From assembly GCA_023627715.1 (NCBI GenBank), contig JAMAHW010000100.1:62001-126000 (forward strand): a DNA stretch of 64,000 nucleotides, in the 5' to 3' direction. The position numbers were made by a program, and so were the translations under genes. The notes under the pieces were generated by a model. That model was not told the origin of the DNA and did no database searches. It saw only the letters and a list, made by a program, of their open reading frames with translations. This document shows, one piece after another, positions 46,031-58,153 of the stretch (positions are counted from its first letter, which is position 1; each line of letters begins with the position of its first letter). The stretch comes from Periconia sp. R9002. Its lineage: Eukaryota; Ascomycota; Dothideomycetes; Pleosporales; Periconiaceae.

Positions 46031-47443
46031 GACTGTCGATTATGAGGTATCAATTAGATTTCAATTGTATGATATGACACAGGATATATAGATGAAACAA
46101 TCGGTTGCCCTGGTTTGGTTCAATGATTGAGATTTACGTATGTCTTTGAAGGTTTTATCCAGAATGTACTTTGTCTACACGTGCTGTTTTACCATCAGAC
46201 CACCGCTATGTCTAGCCAACGTCCCATGGCTCGATTACACGGGAGTCTCAGAAATCGCCTCAGATCGGCCAAAAAGATTCAAGTTATCTATCCAATACTA
46301 TTTCATGGTTGGAGCACGAGGTAATTTGGTGTAGCCCTCTAGACCTTCAATCGCTAGATCTCCTTCTCAGTACCTGGTGTGGTCAAATCATTGCATATCT
46401 ATTCAGGACGAGTCAGGTTGACCAACGTTATCACCTAGCTTGAAAGATATCAGTGCTTTGCAAACGTCCATAACTATCTAATAACAAAAATGTATCACTT
46501 TGTACAGTAAAGCACCGCTAAAGGTGCCGATGACTATTGAAAGCACGATACACGTGGGAATCTGTTTTTACACACTATACCTTTTGTGGGTCAGTTCAAA
46601 ATCACGGACTAGCTTAATTCTTGAAAGTTTATCTTGTACAGAGCACTTACAAAGATCTGTGGACCACATGAGATGCAAAGATAGAACCAGATAGATAGAA
46701 TCCACCAATAAGACGGTGCAGACTTTTTTTTCCGCTCATCTTCACAATCAGGGGTACTGCATATATCAACTGCTGTCTCGGGAAAGTTTTATGTGGGGAG
46801 ATCTAGAGAGACTACGGTCATATTGTATTGAACATATACGCCGTGTAAGTGGGGGCGAACAGGGAGAAGCCGTCTTTAGCGTACTATTTGTGAAGGACGC
46901 AAAGAAGCCCCGATCTTCGGACAATGATTACAGTCCCCGGAATATCTATCGGGGAAATCATAGACCGACCGAAGTGGACCCTCCTTCATATTAGAAGCGA
47001 GCGTTATTAAGGGTGTATGGTTACTTATCAAACAGGGGAAGCAGGGGTCCGTTACTTTTTTCAGTCCGTAGCACTTTCCTGGTAAATATACCGGGGAAAT
47101 AGGCACGTGGAGCAGGTACATGCACCAAGGAATGGAGATGCACTAAGACGATCCTTGTTGGTTAACGAGGTCTAACAAAGGCGGATGATGTAGGGTTGGC
47201 ATGCTAACATGTTCGCCTACGCCCCTGCACAGCATTGCAAAAGCGTAGTCCGATCTTCAGCTGTAGCTAACTAGAGATCTATTTACGAATGCACCGGAGA
47301 AGCTCTCCGTCAGATCAAACCTATATGTAGAGCACGTGATGAGTCAGGGTTGCAAACGAATGGGCATCTGAGAGTTCTACATGAATTGATTCAGGTTTAT
47401 ATTGGTGACTCTACTACAAGTCTGGAGCTAACAAGCTATCTTC
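46031..47443. other. PKS upstream region
   Basis: 1.4 kb between the PKS start and the 3' end of the FAD oxidase gene, presumably the PKS promoter. It holds short stretches resembling 4195-4335 (GGTTGACCAACGTTA; GGGTCCGT-ACTT ... AGCACTT), perhaps scraps of one old repeat. Frame 46716-46994 is unsupported. Confidence 0.45.
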
Positions 47444-49088
47444 TTAAGACTCAATGATAGGTTGATACCATCGGAAAACGTTATCGGGATCGTACTTTTG
47501 CTTGAGATTTCGTAGCTTCTCTAGCCTCCATGGTTCATAGCCATACAGTGACTCGAGCGGATCCTCCAAAGACGATGTACTGTTTCCGTAGTTCACATAT
47601 TGTTGCAGGCGGCCGTACCCAGACGTCTGTATAAATCGTTGCTTCCAATAGTCGATATGACCCTCAAAAACTGCGCGATCTTCTATATGCTTGGGCGTGG
47701 CATTCAACATCCTGAAGCTTGCGTATGAGCATTTGTTCGTCATCAAAGTTTAACGAAGCAACTCACAAGAAATGATTCGATCCCCCACGCCAAGGAAACG
47801 CCGTTGCATCATCAGAAATTTCGCGCACACGATGGTCAGGTAGGCATTCGAACATGGCACCAAACCAACCACGATCTTCCCATTCCTCGCTCATGGCCTT
47901 GACGCTCTCGAAAAACTCACGCGTTGTTTTCAGGTCAAATTGGGCCACGCAAGCGGCGCCCATCATCTTGAAGGGGGCTTTCGCCCAGATCTCAGGCTTA
48001 CAGTAGAGCTTGTTTATCTCCTTGTATGTGCAGAAAGGGAGCTCTGGCCACGGCACTGATTTTCTTCCGCTGTTGAGAACAGGATTCAGAGACTCGAAGC
48101 GCTGTACCCAAGAATCTGCGCCGGCGGCTAGGCCAGACCAGACCAGGTTAACGAGAATGATGTGCTGAGACCTGTCAGTGATGCAGGTATGGAGAGAATC
48201 GCCATAACTCACCTTGCGACCACTGCTCTGGCGCATCCAGAGAACAAAGATTGCCAACTCAGCAGGCATTGTCTCGTAGACACTATTCAACGTCTCAAAT
48301 ACTTCGTCACATTGGTCTAGAGTGTACTCCAGGTCCCAAGTATGATGAATGCCGTTGTGCGCTTGCGGGTATATTTGGAAGGTGGCTTCGAGTGCGATAC
48401 CAAAGTTATGACCGGCTCCACGAATGGCCCAGAACAAGTCTGCATGTGAATTCTTTGAGGCAGTGACTACACTTCCATCAGCGAGTACGAGTTTACACGA
48501 GATCATGTTGTCATTCAGAAAGCCGTATTTTCCCTGTAGACGTCCTAGACCTGCACCAAACGATACGCCAATGACACCAGTTGTGGGACATGATCCCACA
48601 TCTTTGAATATCGTCAGAGTTCATATTAACGCAAACTTCTTTCAGAAAAACTCACTGACTTCCATGCCCAAATCATGCACAAACCGCACAAACTCATCTG
48701 TAATTGCTCCTCCCCCGGCCGTGACACGCTTTTGCTTCTCATCCCATCGCATATGGTTGAGCGGGCGCATGTTGATGCAGATTCCATTTTGGAAGCGCCT
48801 CATAGTGCTGGTGACTGCATGATGGCCGCCGCGGGGCGTGAAAGGAATTCCCTTTTCCCGGGCGTACTTGACGATTTCAACTACATCATTCTCACAGTCC
48901 GGCTCAACCACGGCGAGGTACATCGGACGCTCATACTGAGTGAATCGCAAATTGGCGGCATCGAAATCCGTTTTGTCCTCATCATACGGAAGGTGAATTC
49001 GCGCCTTGGCCGACAGCCTTTTGAGAAGCTCCGAGCGAATTTTGTTTGCGGAGGACAAAAGCGCGTCTGCGTCATTTTGGGCACTCAT
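47444..49088 (-). CDS. FAD-linked oxidase, berberine-bridge-enzyme type
   Basis: Four exons, 5' to 3': 48656-49088, 48213-48601, 47767-48164, 47444-47711 (495 aa). The FAD-binding PCMH domain has RGGHHAV (histidine for covalent flavin attachment) and [23 protein letters not shown], with the conserved [11 protein letters not shown] later and a C-terminal BBE segment ending [11 protein letters not shown]. No obvious signal peptide. The intron at 48165-48212 is 48 nt with good GTGAGT/CAG borders but is also open in frame, so retention would add 16 residues. BBE-type oxidases commonly oxidise or cyclise polyketides and other metabolites. It is next to the PKS and divergent from the P450 gene, so a tailoring role on the PKS product is likely. 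Confidence 0.9.
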
Positions 49089-50061
49089 TCTTGAGATGTT
49101 GCCTTACGGACCCTGAATGTCAACGATTAATGCAGTTAGAATAGAGAGTTGCCTGTATCTCTACAATGATCAGCAAGATAATCATGGACACAGTCACTGC
49201 TGAAAAGAGAAGGGGATCGCACTTTGAGACTGATGTTATGATTAGATTCACAATCTAAGATTTGAGTATGGTCTATGCATGCTTCAGAAGATTTTTTCTC
49301 TAATGGATTATTCGTAGCCGTACATTATTACTCCTGTTGAAGTGCTTTGAAACACTACCAACGTATTACCCGAAACAACGTGCTCAGAGATACGGAGAGA
49401 AACCACGATAAGCTCCTGTCATCGGAGCACTGAAGCGACTAATCACCTATTTCCCCTATGAATGTAGCATTGATTCGGCTCGATAGTGAGAACAAACCAC
49501 GATTTCCGACACACGTGGTTAAGCTGCACGTAATGATTCGCCGCAGCAGTCCAAGCTTTGTCAAAAAAGCTTCATTTCAGCCCTGTTAAGCTGCTTCAAT
49601 CCTGACAAGCATTATCGGTCGATTGTGGACCTTGCAGCCGTTGAGTCTAAAAAGGACCGTTTTGTCTTTCCAACGGGCCGTTTCGTTAAACTCAGGGCAT
49701 CCCTTCCCGTAGTGAACTTCGGGCCGTGGTACCCATGCTACACCCTGGCTAGGCTCAATACTTCTTAATCCCTTAGCACAGTAGTATAGTACAGACGATA
49801 GACGAACATACCTATACCCCACGTTATGGGTGTATGCGACAACGTGATAAAACAAGCAATTGTTACTGGCTCTATCTGCACTTAACGTACTTACTGAGAT
49901 TGAGACATAAATTAGTCATTACAATGACGGGTGATGTAAAGAAGAGTCGAGACGGCCCGACGGAGGCTCTTACCTCTTCAATATGCATACGTAGGTCTTG
50001 TCGTTGATTTCGAAATCCTGAGACTGAGCTTCAGTTCATTACGTCTTCTACCCAAGAAACC
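49089..50061. promoter_or_regulatory. Shared divergent promoter, FAD oxidase / P450
   Basis: 973 bp between starts at 49088 (minus) and 50062 (plus), a typical place for a cluster regulator to act. A CACGTG E-box occurs near 49512. No regulator gene is present in the window, so the site assignment stops there. Confidence 0.4.
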
Positions 50062-51886
50062 ATGGCAGATTCCTTATTGTCGACGTTTTGGGATCAACTG
50101 AATAAACGGCCTTTGACGATCAACAATATTTTCGCCAGTCTCTCTGCGCTTGTGAGTTGACAAATCAAATCTCAAAGCACTTCAAGAAGCAGTTTATAAC
50201 CGCATTTAGATCGTTGTTTATATCACATCTAAAGCTCTCTACAACTTGTATCTAAGTCCGCTGTCCAAGTACCCGGGACCCAAGCTCTGGGCCATCTCCC
50301 GCTTACCATGGAATTATACCAACATGAATGGCCGCATCAGCTGGAAAATCCGCGAACTTCACGATAAGTACGGTCCTGTTGTTAGAATCGCACCAGATGA
50401 GCTCTCGTACACGACATCGAGCGCATGGAAGAAGATATATGGACAGCGGAATCCCGAGTTTGTCAAGGCCCTCGACGGAAGGGGAATTGCACCCGCGAGT
50501 ATTGGTGGCCAGCGCAGCTTGATGACCGAGCACCAAGATAGACATCTAAGGTTACGCCGGGCCATTGATCCAGCATTTAGTCAAAAAGCACTGTATGTTT
50601 GGTAGCCATTAATTATATTTCCGACAGATGCTGACGCGTTCTATCATTGTAGACGCGAGCAAGAAAACTACTTCCAAGACCACTCGGATAACCTTGTACA
50701 AAAGCTCAAGGAACGTTGTGCGCAAGGACCCGTTGACATGGGCATGTGGTACAATCTCGTCGCATTCGACATTGTATCTGACCTAGCTTTTGGTGAACCA
50801 TCGGGCTGTGTGAACAATCCCGATCAACCGTGGATACAAGCCATTCTAGCCCGCGCCAAAGCTATTGTCTGGTTCCAGCTTGCCGTTCAGTACGGATTTA
50901 TGGACTTACTGAACTGGTTGACGCCGAAATATGTCACAGAGTCAAGAAAGAAACACATTGCCATGACTGAGGCGAAGTTGAAGGCACGGATAGAGGCTAA
51001 GAATCCCGGCAAGGACTTCATGTAAGTTCGCAGATTTCAGCCGAAATTATTCGAGGTCTTGCTAACGCCATGATCCCAAAGGTCCTACATCCTCGAAAAT
51101 GATGAGAAATTCAATCATCTCGAACTTGTCATGCTATCTTCTAATTTCATCGTTGCCGGCAGCGGCACTTCTGCAGGCGGCATGTCAGGCTTAACATACC
51201 TGCTCCTACGCAACCCAGACAAGCTTGACAAGCTCAAGCGAGAGATCCGCAATCTTTTTAAGACGCGCGAAGACATCACTCTCCAGGCGGTCACGGGCTG
51301 CAAATACTTGCGTGCCTGCCTCAACGAGGGCATGCGTCTCTATCCACCGACACCTGGCTCGCTGCCCCGGTTCGTTCCCGGGAAGGGCGAAATGATTGAC
51401 GGCGCATGGGTCCCTGGTGGTTTCGCCGTCGGAGTCAACCAGCTGGCGGCTGGACACTCGGAGCGCAACTTCAAGCGTGCGCGGGAGTTTATTCCTGAGC
51501 GATGGTTGGAAGAAGCTGATTCGGAATTTCAGAACGACGACCGCTCCTCTGTTCAGCCGTTTTCGTACGGCCAGAGGGCTTGCATTGGAAGATCGTAAGT
51601 TTCACAACCAAGAGGAGTCATAGAGTGATAACGTGTGCTAACTATTTTGAACTTGTAGCATGGCATATGCCGAGATGTCACTCACTATGGCAGTAAGTTT
51701 GATCCCCTTCGCAAATTGTTGAAAACGAATGTCGCATACAGAAATGCTCACGCTTGAAAACAGAAACTCATATGGTATTTTGACTGGAAGCTGCACGACC
51801 CACAAGATGATTGGTGGAATAAGCAGGGCACCTACCTGGTATGGGAGAAGATGCCTCTACTTGTAGAGTTGAATCCTGTAGCGTAG
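50062..51886 (+). CDS. Cytochrome P450, PKS-cluster tailoring type
   Basis: Six exons: 50062-50151, 50210-50592, 50653-51021, 51082-51594, 51659-51692, 51764-51886 (503 aa, the usual P450 size). An N-terminal membrane anchor (about 24-45) is followed by the proline-rich hinge YLSPLSKYPGP, the I-helix AGSGTSAGG, the ExxR helix NEGMR and the haem loop PFSYGQRACIG (Cys448). All junctions are GT/AG and in phase. The sequence style matches fungal secondary-metabolism P450s such as the isotrichodermin C-15 hydroxylase/CYP65-like group. It is divergently paired with the FAD oxidase and most likely hydroxylates or epoxidises the polyketide. Confidence 0.92.
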
Positions 51887-52269
51887 CCACATAATTTTAC
51901 TTGTGTTTTTGAATAATCGATGCTCGGATATGTAGGAGTCAGTGGTTGCTAGGCATTTCGATGTTGTGTAAAGTCCGCGAATTAGATCTAGCCGTGACAA
52001 CAACCGTGATGATTCTGTCCCACAAATGAATTTGATATTGAATAGATCTACATATTAGCCGATAACAACTAGTCAGTAATGGTTATCGTACGAGGAAATC
52101 CGATTGTGGGTTCAGATAGAACAAGCATTAAGCCCCCAGCCTAGAATAGTGGACGTGGGCCAAGGGCTGTATCTTAGAATAGGCAAAGCGACTATTATTT
52201 AAACTAAAACGAGACGCTTTTGTGCGGCACAAGTACATCTTCAAATTCTTCAACAACACACCACCAAAC
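51887..52269. other. Spacer between the two P450 genes
   Basis: 383 bp, AT-rich, upstream of the second P450. Nothing specific seen. Confidence 0.4.
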
Positions 52270-53883
52270 ATGCAAACAAACCTATTCCTCGTAGCAACAG
52301 GTGTCCTATTCTTCGTTAAAATTACCCACACTTATATCACCACCCCTCTTCTCCACCGTCTCAAAAGCCACAAACTCAACTGCGGTCCCGTTCCCTACGA
52401 GCCAACAAAATGGCCTCTAGGGATCGACGTAGTCCTCCGCAGTCTACAAGCCGACTGCGAACAACGCACGCCCGACTTCGTAGCCGCGCGCTTCGAAGCC
52501 ATGGGTCGCTACACCTGGGGTCTATCCTTACTAGGGACATCGAATCTGATTACTGCGGAGCCCCGTAACGTGCAGGCTCTGCTCGCGACGCAGTTTGACG
52601 ATTTCGCCATGGGGACCGCGAGGAAGACGAATCTGAAGATTGTGCTTGGGCGGAGTATTTTTGCTGTGGATGGGAAGGCGTGGCATAGTGCGAGGGAGAT
52701 GATGCGGCCGATTTTTAGTAGGGAGAATGTTTCGAGGCTGGAGTTGCTGGAGGTGCATTTGCAAAGTATGATGCGCGTCATAGAGGGAGCTGCTGGGGGA
52801 CTTAGCACGGATAAGGAGGGACGAGCTTGGTCGGCGCCTGTGAGTTTGGCTACGTTGTTGCCGTGCTTGACGATGGATTCTGCGACGGAGTTGTTTCTAG
52901 GGCAGAGCACGCATTCTCTCGAGACACTCCTCGCTGGACAGTTGCAGAAGTCTGGGAAGGGCGAACATCACGAAGACACTTTCGAGCATGCTTTTGAGCG
53001 CATGCTCGCCATCCTGGGGAAAAGAATGCGCTTGCGAAGTCTCTACTGGCTCTACGGCAACACTGAACTCAAGAAATGCGTAAAAACGCTCCACAAGTTC
53101 GTCGACCACGCCATCGAAGCTGCAGACCGAGCACGAGATGAAGGCACACCGCAACTCCGCTACGATTTCCTCGATTCCCTCCGCACACGGTGCGCCGACC
53201 GTGCCGAGGTGCGCGAGCAAGTCCTCGGTCTGCTGGCCGCAGGTAGAGACACAACGGCATCCCTTATCGCATGGGTTTTCTACTGTCTGGTACGACATCC
53301 ACGCGTCTACAACAAACTCCGACAAACCATCCTAGACACATTCGGCCCCTACTCAACAGATCCCGCGGATACAATCACGTTCGCGAAACTCAAGGGCTGC
53401 GCGTACCTACAATACGTAATGAACGAGACACTCCGACTCCACTCCGTCGTCCCATTCAACTCGCGCTGCGCAGTACGCGATACCACGCTCCCGACAGGCG
53501 GCGGACCCGATGGCTCGATGCCCGTGTTCGTGCCGAAGGGAATGGAGGTTAATTTCAGCACGCATGTGCTTCATCGACGGAAGGATCTTTGGGGCGAGGA
53601 CGCAGATGAGTTTGTGCCGGAGCGGTGGGAGAAGAAGAGGGTTGGGATGGCTTGGCAGTATGTGCCGTTCAATGGTGGACCGAGGATTTGTATTGGACAG
53701 CAGTTTGCGCTTACGGAGGCTGGGTACGTGTTGGTGAGGATGCTGCAGAGGTATGATGGGGTTGAGGGGTTGGATGTTGATGCGGGACGCGATTGGCATA
53801 ACTTTACGGTCGTGTGTAGTCCCGGGAGTCCGATGGATAGAGAGGGTGCTGTGAGGTGTCGGGTGAGGGTTGCGGTTGAGTAG
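52270..53883 (+). CDS. Cytochrome P450, CYP52-like
   Basis: Single exon, 537 aa from ATG at 52270. N-terminal membrane anchor (LFLVATGVLFFVKITHTYI), then LKSHKLNCGPVPYEPTKWPLG and the CYP52-type GRSIFAVDGKAWHSARE, I-helix AAGRDTTASL, ExxR NETLR and haem loop FNGGPRICIGQQF (Cys474). CYP52 and related enzymes hydroxylate the end carbon of alkanes and fatty acids. Intron-free structure and a different family from the P450 at 50.1 kb suggest it need not belong to the PKS cluster, though terminal hydroxylation of a reduced polyketide is possible. Third-position base use shifts midway, with C-ending and G-ending blocks, as in the sulfotransferase-like gene. Confidence 0.9.
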   Translation: MQTNLFLVATGVLFFVKITHTYITTPLLHRLKSHKLNCGPVPYEPTKWPLGIDVVLRSLQADCEQRTPDFVAARFEAMGRYTWGLSLLGTSNLITAEPRNVQALLATQFDDFAMGTARKTNLKIVLGRSIFAVDGKAWHSAREMMRPIFSRENVSRLELLEVHLQSMMRVIEGAAGGLSTDKEGRAWSAPVSLATLLPCLTMDSATELFLGQSTHSLETLLAGQLQKSGKGEHHEDTFEHAFERMLAILGKRMRLRSLYWLYGNTELKKCVKTLHKFVDHAIEAADRARDEGTPQLRYDFLDSLRTRCADRAEVREQVLGLLAAGRDTTASLIAWVFYCLVRHPRVYNKLRQTILDTFGPYSTDPADTITFAKLKGCAYLQYVMNETLRLHSVVPFNSRCAVRDTTLPTGGGPDGSMPVFVPKGMEVNFSTHVLHRRKDLWGEDADEFVPERWEKKRVGMAWQYVPFNGGPRICIGQQFALTEAGYVLVRMLQRYDGVEGLDVDAGRDWHNFTVVCSPGSPMDREGAVRCRVRVAVE

Positions 53884-54818
53884 GTTGTGTTGGTGGGCTT
53901 TGGGGAGAAGAGGTTGAGGCATTGTTCCTACTTTTTTTTTTCTTTCTTTGCGTGGGGGGTTTTCACATTACATTTTTTTCAATAATCATTGGAATGCTCT
54001 AAACTGCACAGCAGCTCGCTCTCTCACAAACTTCAAGGCAAGAAAAACAAAACTTCTTTTTACTCACCAACAACCTCTCCCTCCCCCTTCCACCTCTCAA
54101 TCAAAACTCACGTCCCACACAACCCAATCTCGAAACCATTCCCGAACCCCAACCTAGCAACCCAAGTATCCATCCCAACACGTATCAACCTAAATCGTTT
54201 ACGACTCCCCAGGAACCACCTCCTCGTCCTCTCCCTCTAGTCAAACGTGCGTTCGGCCCGAAACATCTAACCCTCAACCAACCCCCCTTGCAGCACTGTT
54301 TTCGGGCCGAGAAATGCACGAGTAGCGTGCGTTGACAACATTCCCGCGATAACTTAAAAAAAAAGTGGGGATTGATATACCCCGGGTAGCTACCTAGCTT
54401 AGTATGTAGCTTACTTAAATGAATGGCTCCGAAACTCCGGTGCTGGGAATCGTACGGTGGTGTGGGGCGCTTAGGGGGAGTAATGGAATGTTGCTTGTTG
54501 CTTTGAGGTGCGGAGAAGGACCGAGGGTGTGGTGTTGGATAATGGCGATGATTGTGTGCTGTGTGCCTGTTGTTTAGGCACGTGTTCGACATCAATCAAT
54601 GGAGATGAAACGTGCGAGGTGATAAACACGATATCTTGAATGGTTTATAATAAGATACTGTAAGAAGCTGGAGGAGGTGTTTTTCAGGTGTGAAATATAG
54701 GATTTGTTGAGGTGGTTGAGGTAGATTTTTGGTTGTTCCTGTTTGCTTGCTTTTGGTTCATCTATCTACATTGATTCTTTGCAACGATTCACTGTGAACG
54801 ACATCTCCCCAACCTATA
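53884..54818. other. Intergenic region
   Basis: 935 bp between the CYP52-like P450 and the sulfotransferase-like gene. C-rich and low in complexity around 54060-54240, where open frames in several phases come from base bias. No gene recognised. Confidence 0.45.
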
Positions 54819-55772
54819 ATGGCTCCACCACCCCCCATCGACGACCGCCCCAAGCGAGAACTGCAAATTCTCTCTCTAGGAATGACACGCACTGGTAAGT
54901 AACATCAACTGATGTTCAGCAACATCCAAAATCCCCATCCAAACCCTCAATTAAACCCATCCCTCCCTCCCCCAGGCTCCGCATCCATAACCTCCGCCCT
55001 CCACACCCTCGGCTACCACAACATCCACCACGGCATCCACACCATCTCGCACCCCCACGAATGGACCCTCCTCTCCCTCGCAGCCGACTCCTTCTTCCCC
55101 ACCCTCACCACCTACACAGGCACCCCCTTCACGCGCGCCGATTGGGATGCCCTCCTCTCGCCCTACGACGGCATAACCGACATCGCCTCCTTCTTCGCCC
55201 CCCAACTCATCACCGCATACCCCACCGCCAAAGTAATCCTCGTCGAACGCGACGTCGAGGAATGGTACCAAAGCATGGAAGACGCGATCTTCAGCACAAC
55301 CTGGGGGTGGCGTGCGGATATCATAATTAATTTTTTAGGACCGCTGTATGGGTTGAATGGCGGGAAGACGATTCGGAAGATTATGTTGGGGTTTTATGGG
55401 GTGCAGAGTGTGGGGGAGATGAGGAGGGTCGCGAGGGAGAGGTATAGGAGGCATTATGAGGAGGTTAGGACGTTGGTACCTAAGGACAGGTTGTTGGAGT
55501 TTAGGTTGGAAGAGGGGTGGGGGCCGCTTTGTAAGTTTTTAGGGAAGGAGGTTCCGGATGTGCCTTTTCCGGTAAAAAATAAGCGGGAAGAGCACGTGGA
55601 GAGGGTAAGGCGGAAACAGAGTATGTTTTTTAGGTTTGTGGCGAAGAGGTTTTTCTTGAAGGGTTTGACGTGTGCTGTTGGGGCTGGGATTGTTGGGTTG
55701 GTTGTGTTGAGGTGGAGGGAGGTTAGGGGGTGGGTTGAACTTGTGGGGTTGAGATGGGGGAAGGTTTTTTGA
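54819..55772 (+). CDS. Sulfotransferase-like P-loop protein (Sulfotransfer_4 type)
   Basis: Two exons: 54819-54894 and 54976-55772 (290 aa). The N-terminus has SLGMTRTGSASITSAL (across the intron), matching the G-x-x-R-T-G-T-x-S-L PAPS-loop motif of this family. YDGITDIASFFAPQLITAYPTAKVILVERDVEEWYQS is the family's second block. A C-terminal hydrophobic segment (about residues 248-268) suggests membrane attachment. Related fungal and animal proteins are annotated as sulfotransferases but few have a proven substrate. The usual second Thr of the loop is Ala here. Codon third positions switch from C to G/A about halfway through. Confidence 0.8.
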
Positions 55773-55999
55773 TGGGAGAGGGGGGGGGGGGGTGGATAGG
55801 ACTGTATAGATATTGAGTATTGATGCATGTATTAAATTGAATTTTGGAATTTGGATTGTTGCTAATACCTAAACCCAAACCAAATTCCAAGTCTGTCAAT
55901 TCATCATCTATTGAATCTAAATTACACACTGCATTTTCATAACCAACATCAATATCAATACACGTAAAACCCATCACCATTCATACAACACCACCAAAA
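55773..55999. other. Convergent spacer with G homopolymer
   Basis: Short convergent spacer; a run of 10 or more G lies near 55781-55792, another homopolymer spot where sequencing error is likely. Confidence 0.4.
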
Positions 56000-58153
56000 T
56001 CACACTCCCCCTACAACCCCAACAACAAACCCAGCAACACAAACACTCAACCACCAAGACCCCTTACCCGCCAACATCGCACCCCCAGCAAAAATCTCAG
56101 GCGCATTCACACCGCTTGACGGCGCAACTACACTCCTACTCGTACTACTACTGCCGCCAGTGGAGCTCGGCACCGGCAATGTAGTCACCTGCATGGTCGC
56201 CCCGTTCCACACACTCACCACCGAGCTGCTGGCGCCGGTTTGAATGGCGATGGTGTTGCCGTCGATGATGGTCGTCGAGCCGGGGACTAACGTGCCTCCG
56301 TTAGGGAGAAGCACGCCTCCTTGGCTACCGCGGCCGCTGCCACTGGGGGCAACGGGAGAGAGCGTCAAGACGGAGCTGGAAGCTCCTACAGCGGAGCCTC
56401 CTACAGCGGAGGCAGCTGGTGGAGCGGTGGGGACGGGGACCACGCGCGTGCTTCCGTTTTCGATGATTTGAACCGCTGGCGGTGCGGCGGTGGAAGCAGG
56501 GCCGTTGTTGTTTGCATTGTTATCATTGTTGTTGTTAGTTGCGGCGGCAGGTGGGAAGACGATGGTCTGAGAACCAATGATTGTTTGGCTTCCGGGCTGG
56601 AGAGTGTTGCCGCCGGGGAGTATCACGTCCGGTGCGGAACCGCTCTGAGAAGGGGGTTGCACGGTGATGACTTGGTTGTTTCCGATAGTGATTGGGACTG
56701 GGGCCGGTGCGGGAACGGGAGATGGGTTTGGCGATAAGGTGATGAGCACTGGAGGAAGTGGGGCGGGATTGTTGGGGGGATTCTGGGGCGAGTCGTTTGA
56801 GGCAGGGGAGGTATTGGATGAAGGGGAGTTATTTGAAGAGGGTGAATCGTTCGAAGAAGGCGGGTTGTTCGAAGAAGGTGGGTTGTTCGAAGAAGGTGGG
56901 TTGTTGGAGGAAGGCGAATCATTAGGAGAAGAGGGGTTGTTAGGGGAGGAGGGGTTGTTAGGAGAAGAGGGATTATTGGAGGAAGGTGGGCTATTCGAGG
57001 GAGGATTGTTGGAAGAAGGTGGATTACTAGAGGAAGGCGGATTGTTCGACGAAGGTGGATTATCCGACGAAGGCGGGTTGTTCGACGAAGGCGGGTTGTC
57101 CGATGAAGGTGGAGGGTTATTGGAAGAAGGCGGGTTGTTAGAAGGTGGGTTGTTAGAGGGAGGATTATTAGACGGAGGGTTGTTGGAGGGAGGATCATTC
57201 GACGGGGGATCATTCGAAGGCGGAGGGTTATTCGAAGGAGGATCAGGCGGTGGAGTCTGCCCGGGCGGCGAACCACTCATCCTTATAGTCGTCGAAGCAT
57301 GCGCCGTCAACGCCGTAACAGGGACATGTACAGAAGGCTGCCCCGAACCGCCCACGACACTGCACTCCCTAAGATCCGGCAACTTCTGAGTAATTGTAGG
57401 CGTGTGCTTTATCCAGTAATCAATCACTTCGGTACCGGGGGCGTCCACAGATGCGGGCTCCGTTCGAGTCGCCAGCGGCGTCTCAACGTAGCCCCATTCT
57501 GGCGAGAGTTGATAGAAACTTGGTAATCCTCCCGATCTACTCGTCACGCAACTTGTGACACCATTTGCTCCGGTTGAAACCGTGCCGTTCACGTGAAGAA
57601 GGATTCCCACTCCAACGAATGGGGTGGGTGAGGCTCTGGGATTGATATGTTAGTCCTGCTGAACAGTGCAGGTATCTGGATTGTAACTTACACAACCGTC
57701 GTGGGTAAAGCAACAGAGGTGTTGGTACCATAGAACGTCCTGGTATATAACAGACCACCACCCATGTCTGGTATAATGCCTGAAGGTGCCTTGACATTTG
57801 CGACGGCCGAGGAATTGTAGACGGTTGTCGTGCTAGTGATGACCGTGTTGTTGTACTGGAGATATTGGGTGATCACTGTAGCAGCCGTTGCCGTTAATGT
57901 TTGATTCCACCAGAAGTTGAGCCCGACGGTCTGTATTGCGACTTCACAACAGTGCTGCCCAGCATTCGTGACTGTGCCTGGGAGTGCTGAGCTTGTTCTG
58001 GTCGCATTGTAGCCTGCTGTTGGTCCTTTGTTTCCATTAGCACACAATGGATTAAGTTTGATTTGCAGATAATTAACACGTACTTTGAGCAAGAGAGCCT
58101 TGAGCGATGAGCAGCAAGCTCAGTCCGAGCGAGAGTACTGATTGAGACATCAT
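56000..58153 (-). CDS. Secreted GPI-type Ser/Pro/Asn-rich cell-wall protein
   Basis: Three exons, 5' to 3': 58084-58153, 57692-58016, 56000-57635 (676 aa). A signal peptide (MMSQSVLSLGLSLLLIAQGSLA) is followed by a domain of about 230 residues rich in Thr/Ser/Asn and glycosylation sites. Next comes a low-complexity region (about 250-430) of P-P-S-[N/S]-N repeats, then two or more degenerate units with 'VLITLSPNP', 'NGGTLVPGSTTIIDGNTIAIQTG' and 'PGGNTLQPGSQTIIGSQTIVF'. The hydrophobic C-terminal tail after a small-residue site fits a GPI anchor signal. A surface or wall structural protein. No enzyme domain was recognised. Confidence 0.8.
56790..57250 (-). repeat. Imperfect short tandem repeat coding for PPSSNN units
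   Basis: 12- to 18-bp units run through the wall-protein gene. Such tracts change length easily between strains, which can alter surface protein length. Confidence 0.8.

Noticed and set aside
48165..48205. 41-nt intron in the FAD oxidase using the nearer AG
   Set aside because: It breaks the frame; the AG 7 nt further on gives 48 nt and keeps conserved sequence in frame.
53948..54595. Frames between P450 2 and the sulfotransferase-like gene
   Set aside because: Low-complexity Pro/Ser/His-rich readings on both strands from C-rich DNA.
56321..57389. Long open frames opposite the wall-protein gene
   Set aside because: They are Gly/Glu- and Arg/Leu-rich mirror readings of the PPSSNN repeat on the real gene's strand.
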